Shown here: in pieces, positions 7,738 through 15,961 of the stretch
Layout of the letters: each line of letters begins with the position of its first letter
Position numbering within the stretch: the stretch's first letter is position 1
Program-made: the position numbers and the translations under genes
Assembly: GCA_964612455.1 (NCBI GenBank)
Contig: CAZTCB010000017.1
Span: forward strand, 1 to 28,755
Length of the DNA: 28,755 bases
Origin: SFEB01 sp964612455
GTDB lineage: Bacteria > Bacillota > Clostridia > Christensenellales > CAG-314
Reading direction: 5' to 3'
The notes under the pieces: model-generated
Databases searched by the model: none
Told to the model about the DNA's origin: nothing
What the model saw: only the letters and a program-made list of their open reading frames with translations

Positions 7738-8868
7738 ATGAAAAAACGCGTATTTTTGATTGTTCTCGACAGCCTCGGTATCGGCGAAATGCCGGATGCC
7801 GCGCGTTTCGGCGACGAAGGGAGCAATACTTTAAAATCAATATCCGAAAGCAAATTTTTTAAATCGGACAATCTGTCAAAACTCGGTTTGTTAAATATCG
7901 ACGGCGTGGATTGCGGTAAAAAAACGGCGCACCCCATGGGTGACTATTGTCGGCTGAAAGAACTTTCCGCCGGCAAAGATACGGTGACGGGGCACTGGGA
8001 GATGACTGGAGTCGTTTCAAAGAGTCCGATGCCTACTTTTCCCGACGGTTTCGACGACGAGGTGCTGGAGGCGATTTCAGCCGCGACGGGTAGAGGGATA
8101 CTGTGCAACAAACCGTATTCCGGCACGCAGGTGATACTCGACTACGGCAGGCAACACATGGCGACGGGCGACCTCATCGTGTATACGTCCGCAGACAGCG
8201 TATTGCAGATAGCGGCGCACGAAAAGGTCGTGCCGATAGAAGAACTGTACGATATCTGTAAAAAAGTGCGCAAGATAATGCAGGGTAAAAACGCGGTAGG
8301 GCGCATTATCGCGCGTCCTTTCGTCGGAGAATATCCCGATTTTACCCGCACGACCAACCGCCACGATTATTCTTTGGAGCCGCCGGAGGATACGTTGCTC
8401 GACGACCTTAAAACAAAAGGTTTCGACACGATAGGCGTGGGAAAAATCGGCGACATATTCAGCATGAAAGGTATAGGCGAGAGTATCAGGACAGCCGGCA
8501 ATACCGACGGGTTGAAAAAAACCAAAGCGTTGCTCGACAGGGACTTTAACGGATTGTGTTTTGTCAATCTCGTCGACTTTGACGCTCTCTACGGACATAG
8601 AAACGACGTCGACGGGTACGCGCGAGCGGTTGCGGAGTTTGACGACTGGCTGGGCGAGTTTGTCCCCCTCATGGGCGAAAACGACACGTTGATGGTGACC
8701 GCCGACCACGGGTGTGATCCCGCAACGCCGTCCACCGACCACTCGAGAGAGTACGTTCCGCTGTTGATTTATAACAAACAAAAGGGCACGGGTGTCAATC
8801 TCGGTACTAAAGACGGCTTTTTCTTTATCGCCGCCGCAGTACGAAAAATCCTCGGCGTAAACGATTGA
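7738..8868 (+). CDS. deoB: Phosphopentomutase
   Basis: The 376-residue metalloenzyme converts (deoxy)ribose-1-phosphate to the 5-phosphate, linking the phosphorylases to DeoC. It belongs to the alkaline-phosphatase superfamily. DSLGIGEMPDA (11-21) carries a metal aspartate and DTVTGHWEM (81-89) the family loop. HDYSLEPP and TADHGCDPATPSTDHSRE hold the remaining metal ligands. Length is close to that of known DeoB proteins. The ribosome site is weak (agggc in an A-rich stretch), unlike most genes here. An 88-bp A-rich gap with no clear terminator separates it from deoD. Confidence 0.97.
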   Translation: MKKRVFLIVLDSLGIGEMPDAARFGDEGSNTLKSISESKFFKSDNLSKLGLLNIDGVDCGKKTAHPMGDYCRLKELSAGKDTVTGHWEMTGVVSKSPMPTFPDGFDDEVLEAISAATGRGILCNKPYSGTQVILDYGRQHMATGDLIVYTSADSVLQIAAHEKVVPIEELYDICKKVRKIMQGKNAVGRIIARPFVGEYPDFTRTTNRHDYSLEPPEDTLLDDLKTKGFDTIGVGKIGDIFSMKGIGESIRTAGNTDGLKKTKALLDRDFNGLCFVNLVDFDALYGHRNDVDGYARAVAEFDDWLGEFVPLMGENDTLMVTADHGCDPATPSTDHSREYVPLLIYNKQKGTGVNLGTKDGFFFIAAAVRKILGVND

Positions 8869-8909
8869 CGAGTCGGCGAAAAGTCCGAAAAAACAAAAGG
8901 AGACTAACA

Positions 8910-9323
8910 ATGCAGGAATCCGAAAAAAAAGAATTGATAGAACAGGCTCTGTTGGCGTGTAAAAACAGTTACTCGCCGTACTCTCGCTTTGCGGTGGGTG
9001 CGGCTTTACTCACCGCGGACGGCAAGGTTTATATGGGTTGCAATATAGAAAACGCGACTTTTACCCCCACGATTTGTGCGGAACGGGTAGCGATATTTAA
9101 AGCCGTGAGTCTCGGGGATATCGATTTTAAAGCTATTGCCATCGTAGGCGGCAAGGACGGCGACTGTACCGATTTTTGCCCGCCGTGCGGCGTTTGCAGG
9201 CAGGTCATGAGAGAGTTTTGTCGGGACGATTTTATCGTCATACTCGGCGATAAAAACCTCGGATACAAGGAGTACAAGCTGTCCGAAATATTGCCGTTGT
9301 CTTTCGACAAAGCTTTTTTGTGA
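8910..9323 (+). CDS. cdd: Cytidine deaminase
   Basis: The 137-residue enzyme deaminates cytidine and deoxycytidine to (deoxy)uridine, feeding the pyrimidine phosphorylase. The zinc site is complete: C56 with catalytic E58 (CAERVA) and C93/C96 (PPCGVC). Length is that of the short homotetrameric form. The start is ATG 8910, preceded by aaggag (8897-8902); a longer frame from 8865 would overlap deoB and has no ribosome site. It is the last gene of the deo unit. Only a weak GC-rich hairpin followed by TTTT (about 9332-9357) lies downstream. Confidence 0.96.
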   Translation: MQESEKKELIEQALLACKNSYSPYSRFAVGAALLTADGKVYMGCNIENATFTPTICAERVAIFKAVSLGDIDFKAIAIVGGKDGDCTDFCPPCGVCRQVMREFCRDDFIVILGDKNLGYKEYKLSEILPLSFDKAFL

Positions 9324-9465
9324 TAATTTTTTGACGCGTCGCGCCGTCGCGGTCGTTTTAAAGGAAAGAAAATACGTCGTCGTATAGTCGTAAACGGAAA
9401 AACGCGTCGGAACGGGGCGAAAACAAAAATAAAAAAATAAAATAAAAAATAAACGATTTTTTCCG
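9324..9465. other. Intergenic region cdd to BMP promoter
   Basis: A weak imperfect hairpin (GACGCG/CGCGGTC, about 9332-9353) followed by a short T-run may end the deo transcript. The rest is A-rich and shows no gene-like frame. The BMP promoter begins at 9466. Confidence 0.4.
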
Positions 9466-9494
9466 TTGACTTTATCTGCAACGGGTGATATAAT
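9466..9494 (+). promoter_or_regulatory. Strong extended -10 promoter of the nucleoside importer
   Basis: TTGACT (9466-9471), a 17-bp spacer and TATAAT (9489-9494), with TG at 9486-9487 giving an extended -10 (TGnTATAAT). Transcription should begin near 9501, about 180 nt before the lipoprotein start. Confidence 0.9.
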
Positions 9495-9500
9495 TATAAA

Positions 9501-9681
9501 AGAAAGGGAAATCGCAATCGATTTTTTTGTCGCACCGTCTTTCGTCGTCTCTCTCGGGGCGGGACGGACGCGAGTGGCAATAAATCGTCGTCGACGTTAA
9601 AAATCCCCGAGTCGCCGAAAGTTTTTCGGTTGTTTTAATGTAAATAGGCGCGAAAAGCGCTAAAAATATGGAGGTATATCT
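9501..9681 (+). promoter_or_regulatory. Long structured 5' leader of unknown type
   Basis: The ~180-nt leader contains AAATCG/CGATTT (9509-9514 with 9519-9524) followed directly by a T-run. It has a long-range CTCGGGG/CCCCGAG pairing (9553-9559 with 9605-9611), a CCGAAAGTTTTTCGG hairpin (about 9615-9629) and a GCGC hairpin just before the ribosome site ggagg (9670-9674). I looked for purine, preQ1, THF and c-di-GMP riboswitch cores and found none. It may be a regulatory leader; ligand and mechanism are unknown. Confidence 0.45.
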
Positions 9682-10782
9682 ATGAAAATGAAAAAACTCG
9701 TTACCATTATCGTAGCATTCGTAATGGTCGTTTCTTGCATCGCCTGCTTGGCAGCCTGCCAGAAAAAGACGTACGAAATCGCAGTCGTAACCGACGTAGG
9801 TCAATTGATGGACGGCGGTTTCAACCAAGGTACTTACGAGGGAGCCAAAGCGTACGCAGAGGCAAACAACAAGACCTATCAGTACTATCAGCCCGCTAAC
9901 GGCTCCGACGCGACGGACAACGACCGTATCGAAGCCATGAACAAGGCGATTACCAACGGCGCTAAAATCATCGTCGCCCCCGGTTTCTTGCAAGCCGACG
10001 CGATGACGAGCGTTGCTACGGCTAACCCCGACGTCAAATTCGTCTTTATCGACGGTTGGAACCTCGGTCTTGCCAACGTAACGGCAGTTTCTTATAAAGA
10101 AGAAGAAGCCGGCTATATGGCGGGTTATGCAGCCGTTATGGAAGGCTACACCAAGCTCGGCGCCACTCTCGGCGGCGGCGGCACCAACCCTGCTTGCAGC
10201 AGATTCGGTTACGGTTACGTCCAAGGCATCGTCGCGGCAGCGGCGGCTAAAGGCGTTTCCGACGTAGAGGTAAAGGTCAGCTTCCAATACGGCGACAACT
10301 TCTCCGCATCGACGGAACTCCAGACTCAAATCTCCGGTTGGTATGCGGCAGGTACCGAAGTAGTATTTGCTTGCGGCGGTTCTATGTTCCAATCCGTTAA
10401 AGCGGCAGCGGAAGAAACGACCAACGGCAAAATCATCGGCGTTGACGTCGACCAGTCTTCTTTGAGCGAAAGAGTTATTACCTCTGCGGCAAAAGGCTTG
10501 AGCGAATCCGTACAACTCATTCTTAAAGAGTTTTACGACGGCGAATGGGATACCAAACTCGCAGACAAGACGAGCAACCTCGGCGCAGCCGAAAACGCAA
10601 CCTATCTCCCCACCGCAACGTGGAAGATGACCAACTACACCGTTGACGCTTACAATACGTTGCTCGCGTCCATCAAGGCCGGCACGGTTGTTATTTCTAC
10701 AGAGCCTTGCCTTGGCAACTGTGCAAGTGCAGACGTTTGGTCGGCGCTTAAGACCGATGCCGTTAACGTTATTTACGAATAA
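9682..10782 (+). CDS. BMP-family nucleoside-binding lipoprotein of an ABC importer
   Basis: The 366-residue protein has a lipoprotein signal peptide ending in LAAC, with the lipid-bearing cysteine at residue 26. The mature protein starts YEIAVVTDVGQLMDGGFNQGTYEGAKAYAE, the BMP/PnrA/TmpC pattern. These proteins capture purine and pyrimidine nucleosides outside the membrane. The ribosome site ggagg (9670-9674) is well placed for ATG 9682. The gene follows the deo salvage genes and precedes ATPase and permease genes of the matching transporter type, so nucleosides are the likely cargo. An intrinsic terminator follows, consistent with the binding protein being made in excess over the membrane parts. 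Confidence 0.93.
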   Translation: MKMKKLVTIIVAFVMVVSCIACLAACQKKTYEIAVVTDVGQLMDGGFNQGTYEGAKAYAEANNKTYQYYQPANGSDATDNDRIEAMNKAITNGAKIIVAPGFLQADAMTSVATANPDVKFVFIDGWNLGLANVTAVSYKEEEAGYMAGYAAVMEGYTKLGATLGGGGTNPACSRFGYGYVQGIVAAAAAKGVSDVEVKVSFQYGDNFSASTELQTQISGWYAAGTEVVFACGGSMFQSVKAAAEETTNGKIIGVDVDQSSLSERVITSAAKGLSESVQLILKEFYDGEWDTKLADKTSNLGAAENATYLPTATWKMTNYTVDAYNTLLASIKAGTVVISTEPCLGNCASADVWSALKTDAVNVIYE

Positions 10783-10802
10783 TTAAAACGCAGTGAAAAA
10801 AC

Positions 10803-10832
10803 AAAAAGGGCAAAGCAATTTGCCCTTTTTTT
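10803..10832 (+). terminator. Intra-operon terminator after the binding-protein gene
   Basis: A 12-bp perfect stem (AAAAAGGGCAAA, 10803-10814, with 10819-10830) has a GCAA tetraloop and ends in seven Ts. It sits between the lipoprotein and ATPase genes. No promoter is visible before the ATPase, so partial read-through is expected. Confidence 0.88.
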
Positions 10833-10854
10833 AACAAAACAGGAGAACGCAGCA

Positions 10855-12438
10855 ATGACAGTTCTGAACGAAAACAAAAACCATTCTCATAAAACGGGCG
10901 AAAGCGAATACGTCATAGAAATGAGAAACATTACAAAGGAGTTTCCGGGGATAAAAGCCAACGATAATATAACGTTGCAATTAAAACGGGGCGAAATCCA
11001 TGCTTTGTTGGGAGAAAACGGCGCGGGCAAGTCTACGTTGATGTCCGTGTTGTTCGGTTTGTACCAACCGGAAGAAGGCGAAATCCTTAAAAACGGAGAG
11101 GTTGTCCACGTCAACAACCCCAACGACGCCACCGCGCTCGGGATAGGGATGGTGCACCAGCACTTTAAACTCGTAGAGTGTTTTACCGTACTGGACAATA
11201 TCATCCTCGGCGCTGAGGAAACCACGCTCGGCTTCGTTAAAAAGAAAGCCGCCCGCGAAAAGGTCGGCGAGCTCAGTCGCAAGTACGGGCTATCCGTCGA
11301 CCTCGATGAAAAAATCGAAGATATTACCGTAGGTATGCAACAGCGTACCGAGATTTTAAAAATGTTGTATCGCGACAACGAGATACTCATTTTTGACGAG
11401 CCGACTGCCGTACTTACGCCGCAGGAGATAGACGAGCTGATGACAATCATGCGCAACCTCGCGGCGGAGGGTAAATCGATATTGTTTATCACGCACAAAC
11501 TCAACGAGATAATGGCGGTTGCCGACAGGTGCACCGTACTTCGCAAAGGCAAGTACGTAGGCACCGTTAATATCGCCGATACCACCAAGGAAAAGCTTTC
11601 GGAAATGATGGTCGGCAGACCGGTAGAGTTTGTGGTGGCAAAGTCCCCCGCTCAACCGAAAGAAGAGGTGTTGCGCGTGAGCGGAATGTCGGTAAAGAGC
11701 AAGACTCACAAAAAACTTGCCGTCAACGACGTTTCTTTTTCGGTACACAGCGGCGAAATCGTCTGTATCGCGGGTATCGACGGCAACGGTCAGTCGGAGT
11801 TGATTTACGGCCTGACGGGGTTGGAGTCGATTGCGTCGGGCGCGATAACGCTGGACGGGGTAGATATAACCCACTCGTCGATACGGTTTCGCAATACGCA
11901 CGGCATGAGCCATATACCGGAAGACAGGCACAAGCACGGTCTCGTTCTCGACTACACGTTGGAGCAGAACATGGTGCTTCAGCGGTATTTCGAGCCTGAG
12001 TTTCAACAGCACGGGTTTATCAAGTTTAACAAAGTCAGAGAGTATTCCGACCAATTGATAGACCAATACGACGTGCGTAGCGGACAAGGCTCTGTTACGG
12101 TTGCTCGCAGTATGTCGGGCGGCAACCAACAAAAGGCGATAGTCGCGCGCGAGATGGACAGAAAACACTCTCTTCTCATTGCCGTTCAGCCGACGCGCGG
12201 TCTGGACGTGGGCGCGATAGAGTATATTCACAACCAAATCGTTGCCAAACGCGACGAGGGCAGTGCGGTTTTGCTCGTTTCGTTTGAGTTGGACGAGGTA
12301 ATGAACCTTGCCGACCGTATCCTTGTCATGTACGAGGGCGAAATCGTCGGCGAACTCAATCCCAAGACCACCACCGTGCAGGAGCTCGGACTGTATATGG
12401 CAGGCGCAAAACGCGATAACGCAAAGGAGGAGAAGTAA
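10855..12438 (+). CDS. Nucleoside ABC transporter, double ATP-binding subunit
   Basis: The 527-residue protein carries two ABC domains in one chain, as in the sugar/nucleoside (RbsA/NupA) class. Domain 1 has the P-loop GENGAGKS (53-60), a degenerate signature (VGMQQR) and Walker B LIFDEP. Domain 2 has a degenerate P-loop (GIDGNGQSE), a good signature MSGGNQQK, and AVQPTRGLDVGA in place of Walker B. Unequal active sites of this kind are normal in the family. It would power uptake through the two permeases that follow. Its stop codon overlaps the next start (TAATG), suggesting translational coupling. The start is ATG 10855, nine bases after aggag (10841-10845). Confidence 0.95.
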   Translation: MTVLNENKNHSHKTGESEYVIEMRNITKEFPGIKANDNITLQLKRGEIHALLGENGAGKSTLMSVLFGLYQPEEGEILKNGEVVHVNNPNDATALGIGMVHQHFKLVECFTVLDNIILGAEETTLGFVKKKAAREKVGELSRKYGLSVDLDEKIEDITVGMQQRTEILKMLYRDNEILIFDEPTAVLTPQEIDELMTIMRNLAAEGKSILFITHKLNEIMAVADRCTVLRKGKYVGTVNIADTTKEKLSEMMVGRPVEFVVAKSPAQPKEEVLRVSGMSVKSKTHKKLAVNDVSFSVHSGEIVCIAGIDGNGQSELIYGLTGLESIASGAITLDGVDITHSSIRFRNTHGMSHIPEDRHKHGLVLDYTLEQNMVLQRYFEPEFQQHGFIKFNKVREYSDQLIDQYDVRSGQGSVTVARSMSGGNQQKAIVAREMDRKHSLLIAVQPTRGLDVGAIEYIHNQIVAKRDEGSAVLLVSFELDEVMNLADRILVMYEGEIVGELNPKTTTVQELGLYMAGAKRDNAKEEK

Positions 12439-13805
12439 TGAAAGAGTTTTTTTCCGACGTAGGGAGTTGGTTTAAGTCGCTTTTTGCCATACACGACGGT
12501 AAAGAGCCGCGTTTGTTGACTTTTTCCAAAAAAGAAAGCACGCGCAGTATCATTTCGTCGGTGGTTTGTATACTTGCCGGTATCGTAGTCGGGTTTTTCG
12601 TCATGATGATACTTGCGTTGGTGTCGTCGGAGGATCAGATTTATTTCAGCGACGCTTTCGGCGGATTGTTTACGATGTTGGCGGGACCTTTCGCATCGGG
12701 AAACGCGGCGTTTAGTTTCGGCAACATGATTTTTTACGCCGTACCCATCATTATGACGGGTTTGTCGGTGGCGATAGCCTTTAAAACGGGCTTGTTTAAC
12801 ATCGGTGCGCCCGGTCAATACCTCATGGGCGTTATCGGTTCGTTGCTCGTCGCGCTCAACATCGATTGCACGGGTAATAACGTTGCGGGATTTTTCGTCT
12901 GGTTGCTTGCTCTCGTGGCGGGCATGGTGCTCGGCATGATTTGGGGTTGTATCCCGGGGTTGTTTAAGGCGTTGTTCGGCGTAAACGAGGTCATCGTGTG
13001 TATCATGACCAACTGGATAGCCGCCAACATGGCGTCCTGGATATTCAGCAGCGACGGGCTTATTCATCTTGTCAATACAGATAGCGGCAAATCGAGTTAT
13101 TTAATAAAAACGTCGGTCACCAATACGGGTACGCCCTCGTTGGGACTGGGCGACTTGTTTAGTAACGGCACGCAGACGTCGTATATAGATATAGGTATTT
13201 TTATCGCAATCGCGTTGGCAATCGTCGTGTATATAGTGCTCAACAAAACGACTTTCGGGTACGAGTTAAAGGCGTGCGGAAACAACAAAAACGCCGCAAA
13301 ATACGCCGGCATGAACGAGAAACGCAATATTATTTTGTCGATGGCTATTGCGGGAGGGCTTGCCGCGATAGGCGGCGCGCTGTATTATCTCAATCCCGGC
13401 ATAGAGTTTGCGTTTAAAGCGGCGTACGGAAAGTTGCCCGACAACGGGTTTAACGGCATCCCCGTAGCGTTGCTCGCGAGTAACAATCCTATCGGGGTAA
13501 TCTTTACGGGGTTGTTGTTGCGTTATCTCAGTCAGGGCGGCGGCAACCTTTCGCAGTACGGCTTTAACCAGTATATAGCGGACGTCGTAGTGGCGCTCAT
13601 TATTTACTTTGCCGGTTTCTCAAAGTTAATCAGAGACGTTTTGATAAACAGGCAAAAGAAACGGACGGAAGGCGTGCTTGCAAAAATCGCGCAGACCGCA
13701 AAACAAGAAACGGACGCTTCGCCCGTAAATACGGACAAGCCGTGGGTGTCGGTAACTGACAAAGACGCAACGGAAAAAACAGAAGCAAAGGAGGGAGATA
13801 AATAA
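12438..13805 (+). CDS. Nucleoside ABC transporter permease, subunit 1
   Basis: The 455-residue integral membrane protein of the BPD_transp_2 class (NupB/YufP-like) has about ten hydrophobic segments, the first near residues 35-60. The core motif region includes FKTGLFNIGAPGQYLMGV and AGGLAAIGGALYYLNPG. The last ~50 residues (from RQKKRTEG) are a charged, probably cytoplasmic tail. It is translated from the TAATG overlap with the ATPase gene, with ggaggag (12426-12432) as ribosome site. It pairs with the next gene to form the channel of the importer. Confidence 0.94.
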   Translation: MKEFFSDVGSWFKSLFAIHDGKEPRLLTFSKKESTRSIISSVVCILAGIVVGFFVMMILALVSSEDQIYFSDAFGGLFTMLAGPFASGNAAFSFGNMIFYAVPIIMTGLSVAIAFKTGLFNIGAPGQYLMGVIGSLLVALNIDCTGNNVAGFFVWLLALVAGMVLGMIWGCIPGLFKALFGVNEVIVCIMTNWIAANMASWIFSSDGLIHLVNTDSGKSSYLIKTSVTNTGTPSLGLGDLFSNGTQTSYIDIGIFIAIALAIVVYIVLNKTTFGYELKACGNNKNAAKYAGMNEKRNIILSMAIAGGLAAIGGALYYLNPGIEFAFKAAYGKLPDNGFNGIPVALLASNNPIGVIFTGLLLRYLSQGGGNLSQYGFNQYIADVVVALIIYFAGFSKLIRDVLINRQKKRTEGVLAKIAQTAKQETDASPVNTDKPWVSVTDKDATEKTEAKEGDK

Positions 13806-14761
13806 TGTACGTATTGGTGTTGCAAAAAACTCTCATTTACGCTATACCTTTGTTGATAGTGGCTCTCGGCGGAATGTTTGCCGAGCGAAGCGGCGTAATA
13901 AACCTTGCGTTGGAAGGCGAAATGATTTTCGGCGCGTTTGTCGGCGCGATGTTTGTTTACTCTATGCAAAAAGCGGGATATCTCCAAAACGCTCCTCAAT
14001 TGATGTTTATATTGGCGATACTCGTGGGCGGCGTAAGCGGCGCGTTGTTTTCGCTCCTTTTGTCTTTTTCGGCAATCAACCTCAAAGCCGACCAGACGAT
14101 AGGCGGGACGGCGCTCAACATGCTCGCTCCCGCGATAGTGTGCACGGTAGGTCTTGCCTTTTTTAACGGCGAAAAGATAACGATGCCTTTGTCGACCAAC
14201 TACGCTATCATCAACGAGGACGCGCCGGCTTTTTTGAGAATTTTTATCGATAAAGCGTATATATCGACCTATCTCATGATAGCGATTTTTGTCCTGTTGT
14301 CGATTTGGATATTTAAAACCAAGACGGGTACGCGTATGCGCGCTTGCGGAGAGCATCCTCAGGCGGCGGACAGCGTCGGTATCAACGTTTATAAAATGCG
14401 CTATCTCGGCACGACCATCAGCGGCTTTTTGGCAGGTATGGGCGGTTACGTTTATATCGCCACCACGTCGGGCGGAACGGCGGAGAGCGGCGTCGCGGGT
14501 ATGGGTTTTCTTGCGTTGGCTATCATGATTTTCGGCAACTGGAAACCGCTCGGGATAGCTCTCGGCGCATTGTTGTTCGGCTTTTTGAAATGTCTCGGGG
14601 CGGTCAGCTCGTCTATAGATATATTAAACAGCATCAATTTGCCGATGTATTTTTATAACATTATTCCGTATTTCGTGGTGCTGGTGGTATTGGCTATTAC
14701 CGCCAAAAAATCGGGTGTCCCCAAAGCGGAGGGAATACCTTACGACAAAGGCTCGAGGTAA
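13805..14761 (+). CDS. Nucleoside ABC transporter permease, subunit 2
   Basis: The 318-residue integral membrane protein (NupC/YufQ-like) has the motif AERSGVINLALEGEMIFGAF near the N-terminus and repeated hydrophobic segments. MRACGEHPQAADSVGIN matches the cytoplasmic loop typical of this permease class. It starts at a second TAATG overlap, with aaggaggg just upstream (13788-13795). It completes the lipoprotein-ATPase-permease-permease set and is followed by a strong terminator. Confidence 0.94.
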   Translation: MYVLVLQKTLIYAIPLLIVALGGMFAERSGVINLALEGEMIFGAFVGAMFVYSMQKAGYLQNAPQLMFILAILVGGVSGALFSLLLSFSAINLKADQTIGGTALNMLAPAIVCTVGLAFFNGEKITMPLSTNYAIINEDAPAFLRIFIDKAYISTYLMIAIFVLLSIWIFKTKTGTRMRACGEHPQAADSVGINVYKMRYLGTTISGFLAGMGGYVYIATTSGGTAESGVAGMGFLALAIMIFGNWKPLGIALGALLFGFLKCLGAVSSSIDILNSINLPMYFYNIIPYFVVLVVLAITAKKSGVPKAEGIPYDKGSR

Positions 14762-14804
14762 ACGAGTCTCACCGCGCGGTGTCGTGCGGGCATTAAATCA
14801 AAAT

Positions 14805-14848
14805 AAAAAGAAAACGCATGTTTATTCAGACATGCGTTTTCTTTTTTT
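14805..14848. terminator. Bidirectional terminator between convergent operons
   Basis: A 17-bp perfect stem (AAAAAGAAAACGCATGT, 14805-14821, with 14830-14846) encloses an 8-nt loop and has T-runs on both strands. It ends the rightward transporter operon and the leftward SPFH operon, whose last stop codon is at 14870. Confidence 0.92.
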
Positions 14849-14869
14849 AAGGGAGACATTGTTGCGCTA

Positions 14870-15409
14870 CTAAGCGTAGCAACCTGTAAGTATAAGTATC
14901 GTTTGCACTACGATGGACGTGTTGGCGGCAAAGCCTGCCATATCGACAAACCAAACCAGTATTTGTCCGGTGCCGTTGACGCTTCTTGCTCGTATGAGTT
15001 TCCGCCAAGTCGGAAGAGGAGGTTCGTAATCAAGAATGAGCTTGTATTTTTTTTTGAGCAGACGACGATAAGCTATCATACCGAGCAACGTCATGCCAAA
15101 CCACACAATCAAACAAATCACAAACGGGACGTTCATGATCTTGTTGTCGGGATCACCCGATATGCCGTCAAAGATAGACATCAACACGATTATGATGCAC
15201 AAAAAAAGCTGCGGGAGAAACAATTTCAGTTGGTATTTTGCCAACTTGTCGTCGTGCAATTTTGCTTTTTTTTCAAACGGCAAGTCTTTGCCGAGTTCGC
15301 TCCATTCCCTTGCTTTTTCAGGAATGTTTTTTATAAACAATACAAGGCAAATGATATTAATCGCGTAGGCGACAAACATAAAGGTGTCGCAAATCAGTAT
15401 CCGTTTCAT
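14870..15409 (-). CDS. Small membrane protein of unknown function, mosaic paralogue A
   Basis: The 179-residue protein has about four hydrophobic segments (near residues 8-28, 63-85, 94-116 and 147-178). I do not recognise the family. It is a paralogue of the gene just upstream: both begin MKRILICDTFMFVAYA, both end NTSIVVQTILILTGCYA, and both contain a central DGISGDPDN and a KKKYxLxLxYxPxxP stretch. The rest is much more divergent. At the DNA level the 3' 54 bp of the two genes are identical and the 5' 67 bp differ at two positions. It is the last gene of the five-gene SPFH operon, 24 bp after its paralogue. Possible roles (immunity, chaperone or partner of the secreted protein) are guesses. 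Confidence 0.8.
   Translation of the reverse strand: MKRILICDTFMFVAYAINIICLVLFIKNIPEKAREWSELGKDLPFEKKAKLHDDKLAKYQLKLFLPQLFLCIIIVLMSIFDGISGDPDNKIMNVPFVICLIVWFGMTLLGMIAYRRLLKKKYKLILDYEPPLPTWRKLIRARSVNGTGQILVWFVDMAGFAANTSIVVQTILILTGCYA
14871..14924. repeat. 54-bp direct repeat, copy 1 (3' end of paralogue A)
   Basis: Identical base for base to 15435-15488. It encodes the C-terminal NTSIVVQTILILTGCYA in both genes. Identity ends abruptly at 14924. Confidence 0.92.
15343..15409. repeat. 67-bp direct repeat, copy 1 (5' end of paralogue A)
   Basis: Matches 15895-15961 at 65 of 67 positions, ending at the ATG of each gene. It encodes the N-terminal MKRILICDTFMFVAYAxNIIC. Confidence 0.9.
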
Positions 15410-15433
15410 GATTTTGTTTTTTTCTTTTTGTTG

Positions 15434-15961
15434 TTAAGCGTAGCAACCTGTAAGTATAAGTATCGTTTGCACTACGATGGACGTGTTGATAGAAAAGAGT
15501 AGAGAAGTACCTATCCATATGAGTAACGTTTCCGGGATGCATCTAATGGTGTTTTTTAAATACGGAGAAAGAGGTCCGGAAGGCACGTAATAGAGAAGTA
15601 AATTGTACTTTTTTTTGAGTATCGAATAAAAAATACGACAAATCGGGAGTAGTACCGCCGCCATGATAAATAAAACGACAAAAGGCGGAGTCATGTTGTC
15701 GGGATCTCCCGAAATACCGTCCAAGATACTCATGGCAATAGAAATCACCAAGGACGCAATAGTCGCGATAGTCGGTTTAGCCGAGTAATTGGCAATACAC
15801 CTTGAGTGTATTTTTGAGGTTTCTGCTTTAGACAACCCCACGCAACCATCTCGTACTTCTCTCGCTTTTTGGGGCAGATTAATAACAAACAACGCAAGGC
15901 AAATGATATTAACCGCATAGGCGACAAACATAAAGGTGTCGCAAATCAGTATCCGTTTCAT
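15434..15961 (-). CDS. Small membrane protein of unknown function, mosaic paralogue B
   Basis: The 175-residue protein has hydrophobic segments at both ends and in the middle. It shares near-identical N- and C-terminal DNA with the downstream gene and a diverged centre that still keeps DGISGDPDN. Its ATG overlaps the stop of the 313-residue gene by 4 bp (ATGA arrangement), so its translation is probably coupled to that gene. Predicted tight stoichiometry with the secreted or membrane protein suggests a direct partner or protective role. No known family recognised. Confidence 0.8.
   Translation of the reverse strand: MKRILICDTFMFVAYAVNIICLALFVINLPQKAREVRDGCVGLSKAETSKIHSRCIANYSAKPTIATIASLVISIAMSILDGISGDPDNMTPPFVVLFIMAAVLLPICRIFYSILKKKYNLLLYYVPSGPLSPYLKNTIRCIPETLLIWIGTSLLFSINTSIVVQTILILTGCYA
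15435..15488. repeat. 54-bp direct repeat, copy 2 (3' end of paralogue B)
   Basis: Identical to 14871-14924, 564 bp away. Confidence 0.92.
15895..15961. repeat. 67-bp direct repeat, copy 2 (5' end of paralogue B)
   Basis: 65 of 67 positions match 15343-15409; the offset is 552 bp. Confidence 0.9.

Noticed and set aside
9495..9681. Purine riboswitch before the nucleoside importer
   Set aside because: The leader lacks the conserved three-way-junction sequences and the paired loops of the purine aptamer.
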